Source: Darksidea phi
Taxonomy: Eukaryota > Ascomycota > Dothideomycetes > Pleosporales > Lentitheciaceae
Direction of reading: 5' to 3'
DNA: 64,000 nt
NCBI GenBank assembly: GCA_030770425.1
Contig: JASJFT010000211.1
Span: 1-64,000, forward strand
Within the stretch, counting starts at the first letter, position 1; every line of letters starts with the position of its first letter. Below the pieces are notes generated by a model. The model saw nothing but the letters and a program-made list of their open reading frames with translations. It had not been told where the DNA came from and ran no database searches. Shown piece by piece: positions 1 through 10,130 of this stretch. The translations under genes and the position numbers were made by a program.

Positions 1-649
1 TGCCAGGCCTCCAGCCCTATGCGGAACTTCTTCTGTCTTCACGAGGATCCTAAGGTACCTCTGGACGATCAAACCTTAATCCGAAGAGATTTCCTAGCGC
101 GCTCCACCCGCAGGCGCTTCCCCACCTATAAAAAGTTAGACATAGTACCCTTAATAATTTTTCTACTTATCTGAACCGGTTTGTGCTGACGCTACTCCAA
201 ATCGGTACTAGTCATGGTCGGCTCAGCTAATTTCATGGTCGGGTGACATGCTGCCTGGCACAGCCTTGCAGATGACCATCCGGACCATGGTTTGCCCGTG
301 ACTAGGCCTTGCTGGGATGCCTTTTGCACCTTCCTTTTACGTATCCTGCGACATTGCTCAGCCTCTCTTCAGCCTTGTGCAGACCTAGGCATCCTTTCAC
401 TCCCAACCTCCATTTTGCTCAGATCTGTGGTCCTCTTGATTATACCTATGCTTGTGCAACACTGGAGGAAGCATTGAGGAGCAGAAGCCAACGCCTCGCC
501 CTCCTCTCTTAGACGTTTCGATCTCATTTCGCGCTACCCTACCACCTCGAAGACCTCGAAGACCTCGAAGAAGTGAACACAAACCCTTGTTTCGGATACC
601 CATCAATCAGCCTCACATACACTCGTTCGAACACCTGGAGAACTATCAA
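1..649. other. upstream region, no gene seen
   Basis: I see no convincing gene here. Short open frames at 292-606 lie on both strands and resemble no family. The stretch just before 650 is open in frame with the HET gene (open from 452), so part of it may be its 5' untranslated leader or an alternative N-terminus. Confidence 0.4.
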
Positions 650-2749
650 ATGGATCACAACAAGGCAAAACCTTCTGAGCGATGGCCTCATGAGAAGGCA
701 CATTGGGAAACAGAATTGAAGCAAGCTCGCAGAGCCATTGCCGATTTTAAGCTACAAGAGAGCATCCGTGTCCCCGATTGGCTTATACTGGGCACTTGCT
801 GTGGCCGCATGCTCCAGTCTATCCTACCAAAAGCTTTTCTCCGCTCAAAACCAGATCAATGCATCGCGTGTCAACATGTCTTGTTATCAAGGCTCCCAGC
901 CACATTCATGGAGCAAGCCGTGCTTGGCTGCCTTGGATGTTGTCTCTACATCTGCGCCTACTGCAAATTCATCGAGAATGAGAATATAGATGATCGATGT
1001 CGTTGCACCGAAGAGGGAGATCAGGAAAGCGAAGCCACATTCAGATTCTCAAATTCCCGATGTGGGACGAGAACGAAGATCACGATTGAATTCAAGAGCT
1101 TGAAAAGGACGTACATGGCTTTTGCTGTGTCGCCAAAGCAAGCGGTCAATAGTGGAAGGTCATTGAAGCACTTGAAGAGGTTGCAGAATAAGAACTCTGG
1201 ATCTTCTGAAAGCTTCAAACAGATTGCCCAGTGGATGGAACAATGCAACGGCCACAAGGATTGCCATGCGGAACAGACCAGACTTCCAACTAGGGTGCTC
1301 AATGTTGATTGCCCTCAAGGCATCAGATTACAGTCAGGCTCGGGACTCACAGATCAGTATTGTGCTTTGAGTCATTGTTGGGGATCAAAAGGCAGTCCAC
1401 TGAAGACTACGAGAGCGAACTTTGCTTCACATGAGTCTACTATCGATGAAGATGAACTGCCTAAAACATTCTGCGACGCGATCAAGCTTGTGCGATATAT
1501 AGGCATTCGATACCTATGGATCGATTCACTGTGTATCATTCAGGACTCTAAAGAGGATTGGCAGAGGGAGTCGGCGCAAATGGCTTCTATCTACCGCAAT
1601 GCTCATCTCGTTGTCGCTGCAACACAGGCATCCGATGGTGAAGTAGGATGTTTCGTGGATTATCCCAATTGCTCATCTTGCGTGGCACTACCTGCAGAGC
1701 CTGACGGCTATGTAGATATCTACTTGATGGCCGAGCCAAAGCACTTTTACGATAAGGACTCCACCCAGAGTGCGAGAGCTATGAGGATGAACCCACTTTT
1801 GTCTCGAGCATGGTGCTTGCAAGAACGTCTCCTGTCGCGACGTTTGATTCACTTTGCTCGAGAGGAGCTTGTTTGGGAGTGTCAAGAGCAGAGACTATGT
1901 GATTGTGGATATCATGCGGGTTCTGTGCGCTCTTTTCATGGGACATGGCTAGCATGTGCTGAGCCTGACAGACTCTTTGATCGCTGGCACGGGATCTTAG
2001 ACATGTATTCTAGCATGCACATCAGCTACGATTCTGACCGCCTGCCCGCGCTCTCTGGACTTGCGAAAAGATTTCAAGAATTTGGATGCGGTGACTACGT
2101 CGCTGGAATTTGGCGGCAGAGCGTCCTCAACGATATTGGCTGGGTAGGCTCAGGTATGATTTCAAGACCAGTGACTTGGAGGGCTCCGTCTTGGTCTCCG
2201 CTTTGCGGAGACACCCAGATCATCGACAGGCCTCGTCTCACGTTAGCTGAGCCGGTTCAAGCGCCACTCGATAGTGAAGTCAGCCGACTGAACGTTCCTC
2301 TAACAGAAGCTAGCACGAAGACATGGACTAGATTGGTCAATCTGGAGTATGAGACAAGCGGCATAGATGCTACTGGAGATTTGAAGTGGGCAAAGATAAC
2401 TCTGTCCGTTGCAGCGATTGATTCACAGCTCAGCATCAGCACAAGCGGCGACCACAGGATCTTTTTGGGGCCTGGGATCCCGACAGGGCTACCCTGTATC
2501 TTGGACTGCTTGGAAGACTTTTCAGATACTGTAACACAAGTCCTCTGCATTTGGATTGGAGATTTCAGGTACAACCAGGAAGGCACACCATCAATCATGA
2601 TACTTCAACCATCACGAGGCCTATGTGGCAGACCTCCGGAGCTAGACTGTTTTGAGAGAGTAGGTATGATAAGAAGTACCTATTTAGTCCCTGAATTTCT
2701 AAAAGGTCAATTTCTAAACGCCCGGGCTAGGTGCGTTACTATAGTTTAA
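650..2749 (+). CDS. HET-domain (heterokaryon incompatibility) protein
   Basis: This is a single open frame of 699 residues from the ATG at 650; the frame is open from an ATG at 452, which would add 66 low-complexity residues. The HET domain lies at about residues 235-350 with its classic blocks in order: ALSHCWG, then YLWIDSLCIIQD followed by DW, then ASIYRNAHLVVAAT. HET domains act in non-self recognition and can trigger cell death after hyphal fusion with an incompatible strain, often through partner NLR proteins. The remaining 350 residues look like the variable C-terminal part usual in this family, including a WCLQERLLSRR block. There is no intron. The gene ends right where TA-rich mutated DNA begins (about 2750) but its own codons look undamaged. 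The specific incompatibility partner cannot be told from sequence. Confidence 0.9.
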   Translation: MDHNKAKPSERWPHEKAHWETELKQARRAIADFKLQESIRVPDWLILGTCCGRMLQSILPKAFLRSKPDQCIACQHVLLSRLPATFMEQAVLGCLGCCLYICAYCKFIENENIDDRCRCTEEGDQESEATFRFSNSRCGTRTKITIEFKSLKRTYMAFAVSPKQAVNSGRSLKHLKRLQNKNSGSSESFKQIAQWMEQCNGHKDCHAEQTRLPTRVLNVDCPQGIRLQSGSGLTDQYCALSHCWGSKGSPLKTTRANFASHESTIDEDELPKTFCDAIKLVRYIGIRYLWIDSLCIIQDSKEDWQRESAQMASIYRNAHLVVAATQASDGEVGCFVDYPNCSSCVALPAEPDGYVDIYLMAEPKHFYDKDSTQSARAMRMNPLLSRAWCLQERLLSRRLIHFAREELVWECQEQRLCDCGYHAGSVRSFHGTWLACAEPDRLFDRWHGILDMYSSMHISYDSDRLPALSGLAKRFQEFGCGDYVAGIWRQSVLNDIGWVGSGMISRPVTWRAPSWSPLCGDTQIIDRPRLTLAEPVQAPLDSEVSRLNVPLTEASTKTWTRLVNLEYETSGIDATGDLKWAKITLSVAAIDSQLSISTSGDHRIFLGPGIPTGLPCILDCLEDFSDTVTQVLCIWIGDFRYNQEGTPSIMILQPSRGLCGRPPELDCFERVGMIRSTYLVPEFLKGQFLNARARCVTIV

Positions 2750-4483
2750 TTCATTACTTCTATTTCGTAGGTAGAATTTTTATAGAGGGGATAGAGTTAA
2801 ATATAAATATATAGCTATAATATATTAGCTTTCTAATTATATTTATAATTCCTATATTAAGTTAGACTACGTTAATTATAGATACTTCTAGAAGATCTTT
2901 TCTACGCTTTAGAATTAGCTCGATATAAAGATAAGATAAATACCTCTCTCTACGACCGAGTCTAGAAGAACTTAAAAATAAGCCTAGTACGTAATTCTTA
3001 TCGATATCGCTAGATATAAAGCTACTAGATCGAGTTAACTTAAGAATTACTATATAGCTAATAGATTATATAAGTATACTAAAATACGAATTTAAAATAT
3101 AAGAATATATTAATAAGCCTTAATAGTAGTATAAAGAATATTAAAAGCTAAATTTTAAAATTTTAAGTTATTATTAATTCTAACGACTCTAGTAATATCT
3201 TATATAAGATAATTAAGTAAATAGTATACGATAACGCGGTTTAAATCCAGCCTATATCCGCTATAAAACGGTAGATTCTTTCTTCTCTAATAGTAGCTCG
3301 CTATAGGCATACAAAACGAGCGCGAGTCCGGGACGGGTCCGGAGAAGTAGCTATACAGCATTACCGCGATTATATCGTCGCGCTATTCCATTCACGGCGC
3401 TACGTAAAAGTTAGTTACTTTTAAGCTTAACCGGTACAAACAGTATTGCTTCCCCTACTATTATAGCGTTTACTATTAGGAACTACACTACCTAATTCGT
3501 AACCGTCTAGTATCATAGAGGCCCTTCATTATAATATTAATAGGTAAAATAAATAAGTATACTACTATCAAAAGCTAACAATATACTATTTCTACGCTAA
3601 CACGACAGACGCGAATTTATTACAATCGTCAAGAAATTAATAGTCCATCTCGAAAGCTTCCCTATATTTTAGAGGCTCCCGGTTGACCCATACTATTAAG
3701 GATTCCTTGTTATCTAACTTTACCTTTTCGCGGAGCTTCCCTACAAAGTCCCTCAAATTACTAATCTCTAACCTTATTCTTAGACGACGCACTCAGCTCT
3801 TACGACTTCAGCAATTTCGAGCAACTAGTACATAGAGATAATTGGAACTTTGGGATAATTCTTAGGCTAGAAGTTGGATTACGCCTATAATACGACCGGA
3901 GGACTATAGTACAATACAATATTCGTTACGACGGGCCTATAGGATCGTACAGCCCGCCCTAGCGGAGTCAACATAACGTACTAGCTCTATAATACATCCT
4001 AAAATATGGACTTTACATTCAGGTAAGGTATTCTAGCTACCGTAATCTTAAGTCTCGCTCTCTAACCTGTCCTCAATTACAGTATTGCCCAATCCATAGT
4101 ATAACCTCTACTAAATGGTTCTAGAGTCTACGTATCGTTTCTAGTAGCGCTAAATAAACTTCTCGACGAGCTCATTTGGTACTAAGGTTGGCCTAAACCC
4201 CCTAAAAAGCGGAACCCACGTTGGTAGATCAACAATAAACGAAATATACCCTCCGTAGATATATAGTAACGCGTTACCGAAATACGTTGTAACGCGTTAC
4301 CGAATACGCCGTAACACGTTACCGAATACGCCGTACGTATAGGTACTAAATACGCCCTACTACGGAACCGAATCTATCCGCCCCATACGTAGGTCTAAGG
4401 AAGCGCTAGCCGGCCTTACCGACTTTATCTTAATAGCCGATATTACGTCAAGCGACCTTATCGTTTAGATACTATACGTAAAA
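2750..4483. other. TA-rich, RIP-like degenerate DNA of unknown origin
   Basis: No open frame of note occurs here. Composition changes abruptly after the HET stop codon: TA steps dominate while CA and TG are scarce, as expected after repeat-induced point mutation. It is less saturated than the Copia interior, since CA and TG still occur (for example near 3300-3400 and 3660). It is either an older repeat I cannot recognise or unique sequence into which RIP spread from the Copia element at 4484. The original upstream region of the GH3 gene at 10131 should lie here, because copy 1 was inserted between the two. Confidence 0.6.
4266..4332. repeat. three tandem copies of a 22-23 bp unit
   Basis: Units start at 4266, 4289 and 4311. 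Each begins with the palindrome-like GTAACGCGTTAC (third copy GTAACACGTTAC) followed by CGAATACGCC or a one-base variant. The array sits about 150 bp left of Copia copy 1 in mutated DNA. Confidence 0.8.
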
Positions 4484-4739
4484 TATCATAGTAATTTTAG
4501 TATAAATTACTATAGTACGTAGTCTCTAAAAGTAAAAGCTCTAATTTCTATAAGTTGAAAAAGACGGTATTTTATATATAGAAACGACCCCTAACTATAC
4601 CTTAATACTAATACTACTAGACTATATTAGATACTATTGGATTACGAGATTTAGTAAATAGCTACTAGTACTAGACTAATTCTTATACTTAGCGAAATCT
4701 CTAATCGTACTTAGTCCCTAAGCCGTCTACTCCGTAATA
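4484..4739 (-). repeat. LTR of Copia copy 1 (left), heavily mutated
   Basis: This 256-bp LTR starts TATCATAG, corresponding to unmutated TGTCACAG in copy 2, and ends GTAATA where the unmutated end is GCGACA. Almost every CA and TG has become TA. In the element's own (minus) orientation this is the 3' LTR. Confidence 0.93.
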
Positions 4740-7700
4740 TACCCCCTTAGCTTAGAGGTACTCGTAGCCCTTAAAGCTAACCTATTTAATTAGGCTTTTA
4801 ATATTAACGAGGCCTAATTACCTTATAAACTATATATACTTTTACTTCGGGAGGATCTTAGTAAGTCCGTCGGCGGGTATCTTAGTAGTAGGTAGCTATT
4901 ATACGTTAAGATAGCTATAGATAACCTCCTATCGAATCTAGCTCTAATAGATATTAACGTATTTAAGCTTAGTATTAAGCTTTTCTTCTTACTTTATAGT
5001 AATACCGACCGTTTACTAGTTATTATACTAAATAATAGGTATCTTATTAAGTTTAAGGTTAAGTCCTTTAAATAGTCTTAACTACTTAGCTATCTCTAAG
5101 CTAGTAAGGCTTAGGACGAGTAGCTCTACCTTAGTCGTACTCTTAGTAATAGTACGTTACTAAGCTAATTTCTAATTAATAGTTAGATTAAATAGCTAAA
5201 ATAGATAGTTCTAGCTACTCTAGTAAGTATAGACGTCGTTAGTAAACGCTACGTCTACTACTTCTAGGAAATTACTAGTAGCTCTAGACTATTTAATTAT
5301 TTCGCCGTTAGTCGTATTATATTCGACTACTTTACTATATTATATAGTTATTCCTTATAGAGCGTAATATTTTATCTTATTAATATATCGCTATACGCGC
5401 TTAATTAAAGCTATATATTACTATCCTAGATTCGTAAGATAACTTACTAATAGACTATAAGAATAAGCTAAATTAGGTTACGTTTACTATACAAGATACG
5501 TAAGATAGCCGACTAGTTATTAAAAGTATTTTATATATACCTTATTAGGTTCCTTAGTAGATAGCTTATACTAATTTACTATAAGTAGTATTTCTATAGA
5601 GCGAGAACCTAATTAGATATCGAACTCTCTAGTAACTTTATCGATATAGGCGTCCTATACTAGTTAAATTAATCGTTTCTCTATATCCCGTATAACTCGA
5701 ATCCCTAGGTACTACTTTAGGTTACCTAGCTTCTTAATATTATAATAGTTTATAAGATCTATCTTAAAACGTTTATAAAGCCTAGCGTTCTTAGGGTAAT
5801 AGGTTATAACGACGTTATCGATATATACGAATAGAATTAGCTAGTTATTAATATATATATAAGGAAATCCTTCTACTCCTTATATACTAAGCTAATTTAG
5901 CGTTTTCTTTAGTTCGTTATACTATAATAGTAGCGCCTCTTTAAGTCTATAGAGGGCGCGTAGTACCTCTAGAATCTTACTATCGTACTTAAAGCTATCT
6001 AGTATTCTTATATATATACGTTTCTTAAGCTTCGTATTAAGAAAGGCCGTTAGGATATCGTATTACTTTAACTCTAGGCTAAACTAATTAGTAATTACGA
6101 GTAGAGTACGAAATAAGTAAGTAGCTAGTATAATAGTATAGGTATCGCCGTATAGCTATTATAGGTCGCCTTAAATTATAATCTAAGTCTTAAATTTCGA
6201 GAGATAGCTATCTATATCGATTTTATAGGTAAATATCTATATTAGTAGTAGTACCTTTATATCGGTATTAGTAGCTCGAAGTAAGGTCTTTATAAAGTAT
6301 CCTTTTATCTATACTAAGTAATATTCTATATTAGTAGTAGCTTGAAACTAATTACCGTATAGATAACTACTTAGCTACTAAAAGTTCTTTAGAGGCTCGG
6401 ATAACTATAATTAGTAAATCTTATATTCTAGATTCTATCTTACCGTCGTAATAAAGCTATATAAATAATTATATATAGTATTATCGGCGTTTATATAGAA
6501 TAGTAGATATACTTAATAATATAGGTTACGCGAGCGAGCTAATCGTACTAAGTATCCTTCTAGAATAATATTAGACTTATTAAGATTAAGATTTCGTCTT
6601 CTTAGAGTATTATTTCTAGTTTAATTAAGGCTATACCTAGGTATCTTTATTATACTAAGTTCTCGTAATAAGTTTATTAGTTAATTTTATTACGTTAAAG
6701 CGTTATTTAAAGGCGTTACAGCGTTATCTAAAGAGTTTTTAGAGTTCTCTTCCTAATTAGGACTAGCGTGGGCCGAATTAGGATTAGCGTAAGTTAAAGA
6801 CGCTAGTAAAAGTAGTCCTCTATAGAACTTAATATTCTTCTTAATAACCTTATTTTACTATACCTAGCTATCTTACTATCCCTTACCCCCTACCTACGTA
6901 TTAGTCGGAGAAGTAGGTATAGTCGTTTTACTCGTTATTAGTTAACGTAGTATTAGTAGATTATCGATACTAATTTCCTTAGGATACTAAATATTAGATA
7001 TATCGAGTAGCTCGACGATTTTCTTAATAACTAACTCTCTAGTATAGCCTTCTAGGTCCTTAAAGAAGCTACCTAAGTTAAATATAACGTCGCGAGTTCG
7101 AATTATCTAGTCCTTTATTAGTAGCTAGATACGATAGATATTCGTCGAATTATAACTAATAAGATAATCTATTAATATCCTACTCTCGAGCTTATTAGCT
7201 TTCTTAAGCTATCTATTTAGTACGTAGGCTTTATAGCTAATAGGATATATATAAGTAACTTAAGGTTTCCTACCCTAGATAAGCTTATACGACGTTTTCT
7301 AGTTTAGCTTCTCTAGTAGTATCCTATTAAGAATATACGCCGCTATTAGAAATAGTTCGTTTAATAGTAATTTAGATAGATTAGTCTAAAGTCGTAATAC
7401 TCTTATACGTATAACTAATATTACTCTAGCGCGTTTAGTACCCCTATTCTATTCGTCTATATAGGGCGCTTACTCCTTATATATAATACCTAGGTCGTCG
7501 TAGACCTATTTAAATAGGTTAGATAAGATACTAAATCCTTACTTACTATTAGTTTAAACTTTAATAACGTCGTATTTAAATTAATATTATATCTTACGTA
7601 GGGTCCGTATAACCTAGCGATTAATAATAGGTTTTAAATAACTAGAAAACGTTTCTACTTTATACTACTTAGTATATTAATTAATACTATAGCCTCCGTA

Positions 7701-9782
7701 TTTATCTCTATTAAGATACTCTTCTCCTATTAGTAGGAGCTAAATAATATCTAACGATATACGTTTAAACGGCCGTATTACATAGTCTTCCTATTAATAA
7801 TACGAGATTTACTTTATAAGCTTCGTTTTAATATATATCTTATATAGCTTTTTATCGTTAGCTCTATTAACGACGACTCTATAGACGGTATCTATTAGAT
7901 AAGCTATTATTCTCTAGCTAGGGTACCCCTATATTAGGTAAGCGACTCGATTACTAACTTATTATATAGGCTTTAGGGTATATAACTTCCGATAGCTAGT
8001 TATAAACGATAATAGTAGCTTAATATACGGCCTTTATATAGCGTCGGCGTCGACTAGCTAGTAGCTATTCGAATACTCGAGTAGAGTAAGTATATTACTC
8101 TAGTTCTTATAATATAATACGTCGCGTTCTAAGTCGAAATAAATATTAATAGCGCGATATCTTCCTAGTCCTATTACGCTAGTAATAAAGCTAGGAACTA
8201 GGGTAACGTACATTAATTAGATCTCTATTATACTATTATAAGGAGTACGGATTTTAAGCGTTATAGAGTCCTAAGCTTTAACTTTTATAGCTCTAGTACT
8301 AGTACTAATATATTTATAAGCTATAGCGTCGTACTCTTATTTCTAGCTAACCTATAGGTCTAAGTTAACGACGTATATATTTAAATCTAGATCTAATATC
8401 TAGTAATTATAGAGATACTTATTTCGTATAGTATCTTAATCTCTAGTAAGTACTACTAGATTACCTATTAGTATAGCTATATCGTCGATCGTATAGACTA
8501 TATAAGTCGAGGGTTCTAACGGGTAAGCCCTATTATTAAAGCTAAATAGTATTATAGGAGTAGACTAAGCTATCTTCTATTTAACGTAGTCTATCGAACG
8601 CTTAATAGCCTCGTTAATACGAGCTTTAAGTATTAGATCGGCCTCTAGGGCTTTATCGACTCGGCGCCTAACCTTAGTACTTATAGTATAGTTCTTAGAA
8701 CGTTTCTTTACTAAAGAATTAAGTATAAAGTAGTCGACCTACTAGTATACTCGTCTATAAAGATATATCTTTAGGGTTCTATTATTTCTCTTTCCCTAGT
8801 TATTATTATTATTATTACTAGAGCTATTATCGTTATCTATATTAGTAATAGTAAGTTAAGTAGTAGTTATAGTATTATATCCTATTATTATAACTAGTTT
8901 AGTAACCTTTAGAAACGACTCGAACTTAGTAACGTAGTATTATAATAAGCGTACTTCTACTCTATTATACTAAGCCTTTAGAATATCTTAGAGAGCTAAG
9001 GTACTATACTTAGTATTAAACGCGTAGTATACTTTTACGAAGTCCTCCTATATATAAGATATTTCGACATCGGGAAGACTAATAGCCTTATACTCGTTTA
9101 TAATCTTAATCTAGCTACGTAGCTAGTCGGCTAGCTTCTTACTATATAAGGGCGTCTATAGTTACCTATATTTAGCTCTAAGTTTCTAACGTCGTAAGGT
9201 ATCTATAGATATAATATACCTCTTTAATATCTTAAGTTAATTCTATAGGCCTTCCTCGTTCTATATTAAATATAGATTTATTACTATAATTATTTTACTA
9301 ATCTCTAAGTTAATTATCCTTAGACCTTTCTCTAGTTATTTATAGTCCTTCTTCTCTTTCTAATATTAGGTAAGCTCGACTCTATATAATATTCGATTGT
9401 CGGACGATAGCTAAGCTATACTAATAGTACCGGCTTTATACGCCGTAAGCGAGGGTTTCGTCGGCTCCTTAATATCTAGTATCGTTTTAAGGTTAGGGTC
9501 GTAGTATTTCTAAACTTTATATTATTCGGTCTTATCCTTAAGGACGAATAGTTATCTATACTAGTCGCTCTAAGTCTTAAGGATAACGGTAATACGCGTT
9601 ACTATAGGATCTTCTTTAGTATTTATTATTAATAATAATAGCTCTCTAAATACCGAGGAGTTTCTAGCGACGACGAGGGCGATAGTAAGGGCGTTAGCTC
9701 TCTATACGTTAATTAATATTAACGACGAGGGCGATAAGTTATTATTATTTAAGAGTAATTAGTTATAATCCGGGCTTATAAC

Positions 9783-10038
9783 TATTATAGTAATTTTAGT
9801 ATAAATTACTATAGTACGTAGTCTCTAAAAGTAAAAGCTCTAATTTCTATAAGTTGAAAAAGACGGCATTTTATGTACAGAAACGACCCCTAACTGTACC
9901 TCAATACCAACACTACTGGACTGTATTGGATACTGTTGGATCACGAGATTCAGTAAATAGCCGCCAGTACTAGGCTAATCCTTGTACTTAGCGAAATCTC
10001 TGATCGCGCTTAGTCCCTAAGCCGTCTGCTCCGCGATA
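9783..10038 (-). repeat. LTR of Copia copy 1 (right), partly spared
   Basis: This is the 256-bp partner of 4484-4739. The first 90 bp or so are mutated like the element interior, but from about 9870 the sequence keeps CA and TG steps and closely matches the spared LTR parts of copy 2. In the element's own orientation this is the 5' LTR. It ends GATA, one C-to-T change from GACA, directly before target duplication TAAAA. Confidence 0.93.
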
Positions 10039-10045
10039 TAAAAAA
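10037..10045 (+). promoter_or_regulatory. TATA-like motif at the LTR/target-site junction upstream of GH3
   Basis: The last bases of the right LTR (TA) plus the target duplication (TAAAA) form TATAAAAAA, 86-94 bp before the ATG at 10131. The copy 2 LTR ends CA at the same place, so the TATA arises from a RIP-type C-to-T change. Whether it drives transcription is inference. Confidence 0.35.
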
Positions 10046-10130
10046 TACTCTGGACCATACGGTTCACGGCTGTGCAGTTTAAAAGATGTGCAGCACGGCG
10101 TTTCAGAGCTATCATCGCGGATCCTCGATC

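Larger units (their letters stand above)
4484..10038 (-). mobile_element. Ty1/Copia LTR retrotransposon, copy 1, RIP-inactivated
   Basis: The element is 5555 bp with 256-bp LTRs (4484-4739 and 9783-10038) and a perfect 5-bp target duplication TAAAA (4479-4483 and 10039-10043). Orientation is minus: the polypurine tract AAGGGGGTA reads next to the left LTR, and the primer binding site lies beside the right LTR. Coding order fits Copia because the reverse transcriptase (mutated YVDD region near 5813-5826) is close to the polypurine end. The interior has almost no CA or TG, so almost no ATG and no long open frame. It aligns along its whole length with copy 2 at 28512-34066, with differences mainly C/T and G/A. 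The left LTR is fully mutated, whereas the outer part of the right LTR is nearly intact. Certainly not autonomous. Confidence 0.95.

Noticed and set aside
2750..4483. A third Copia copy
   Set aside because: No stretch matches the LTR or interior of the two copies; only composition is alike.
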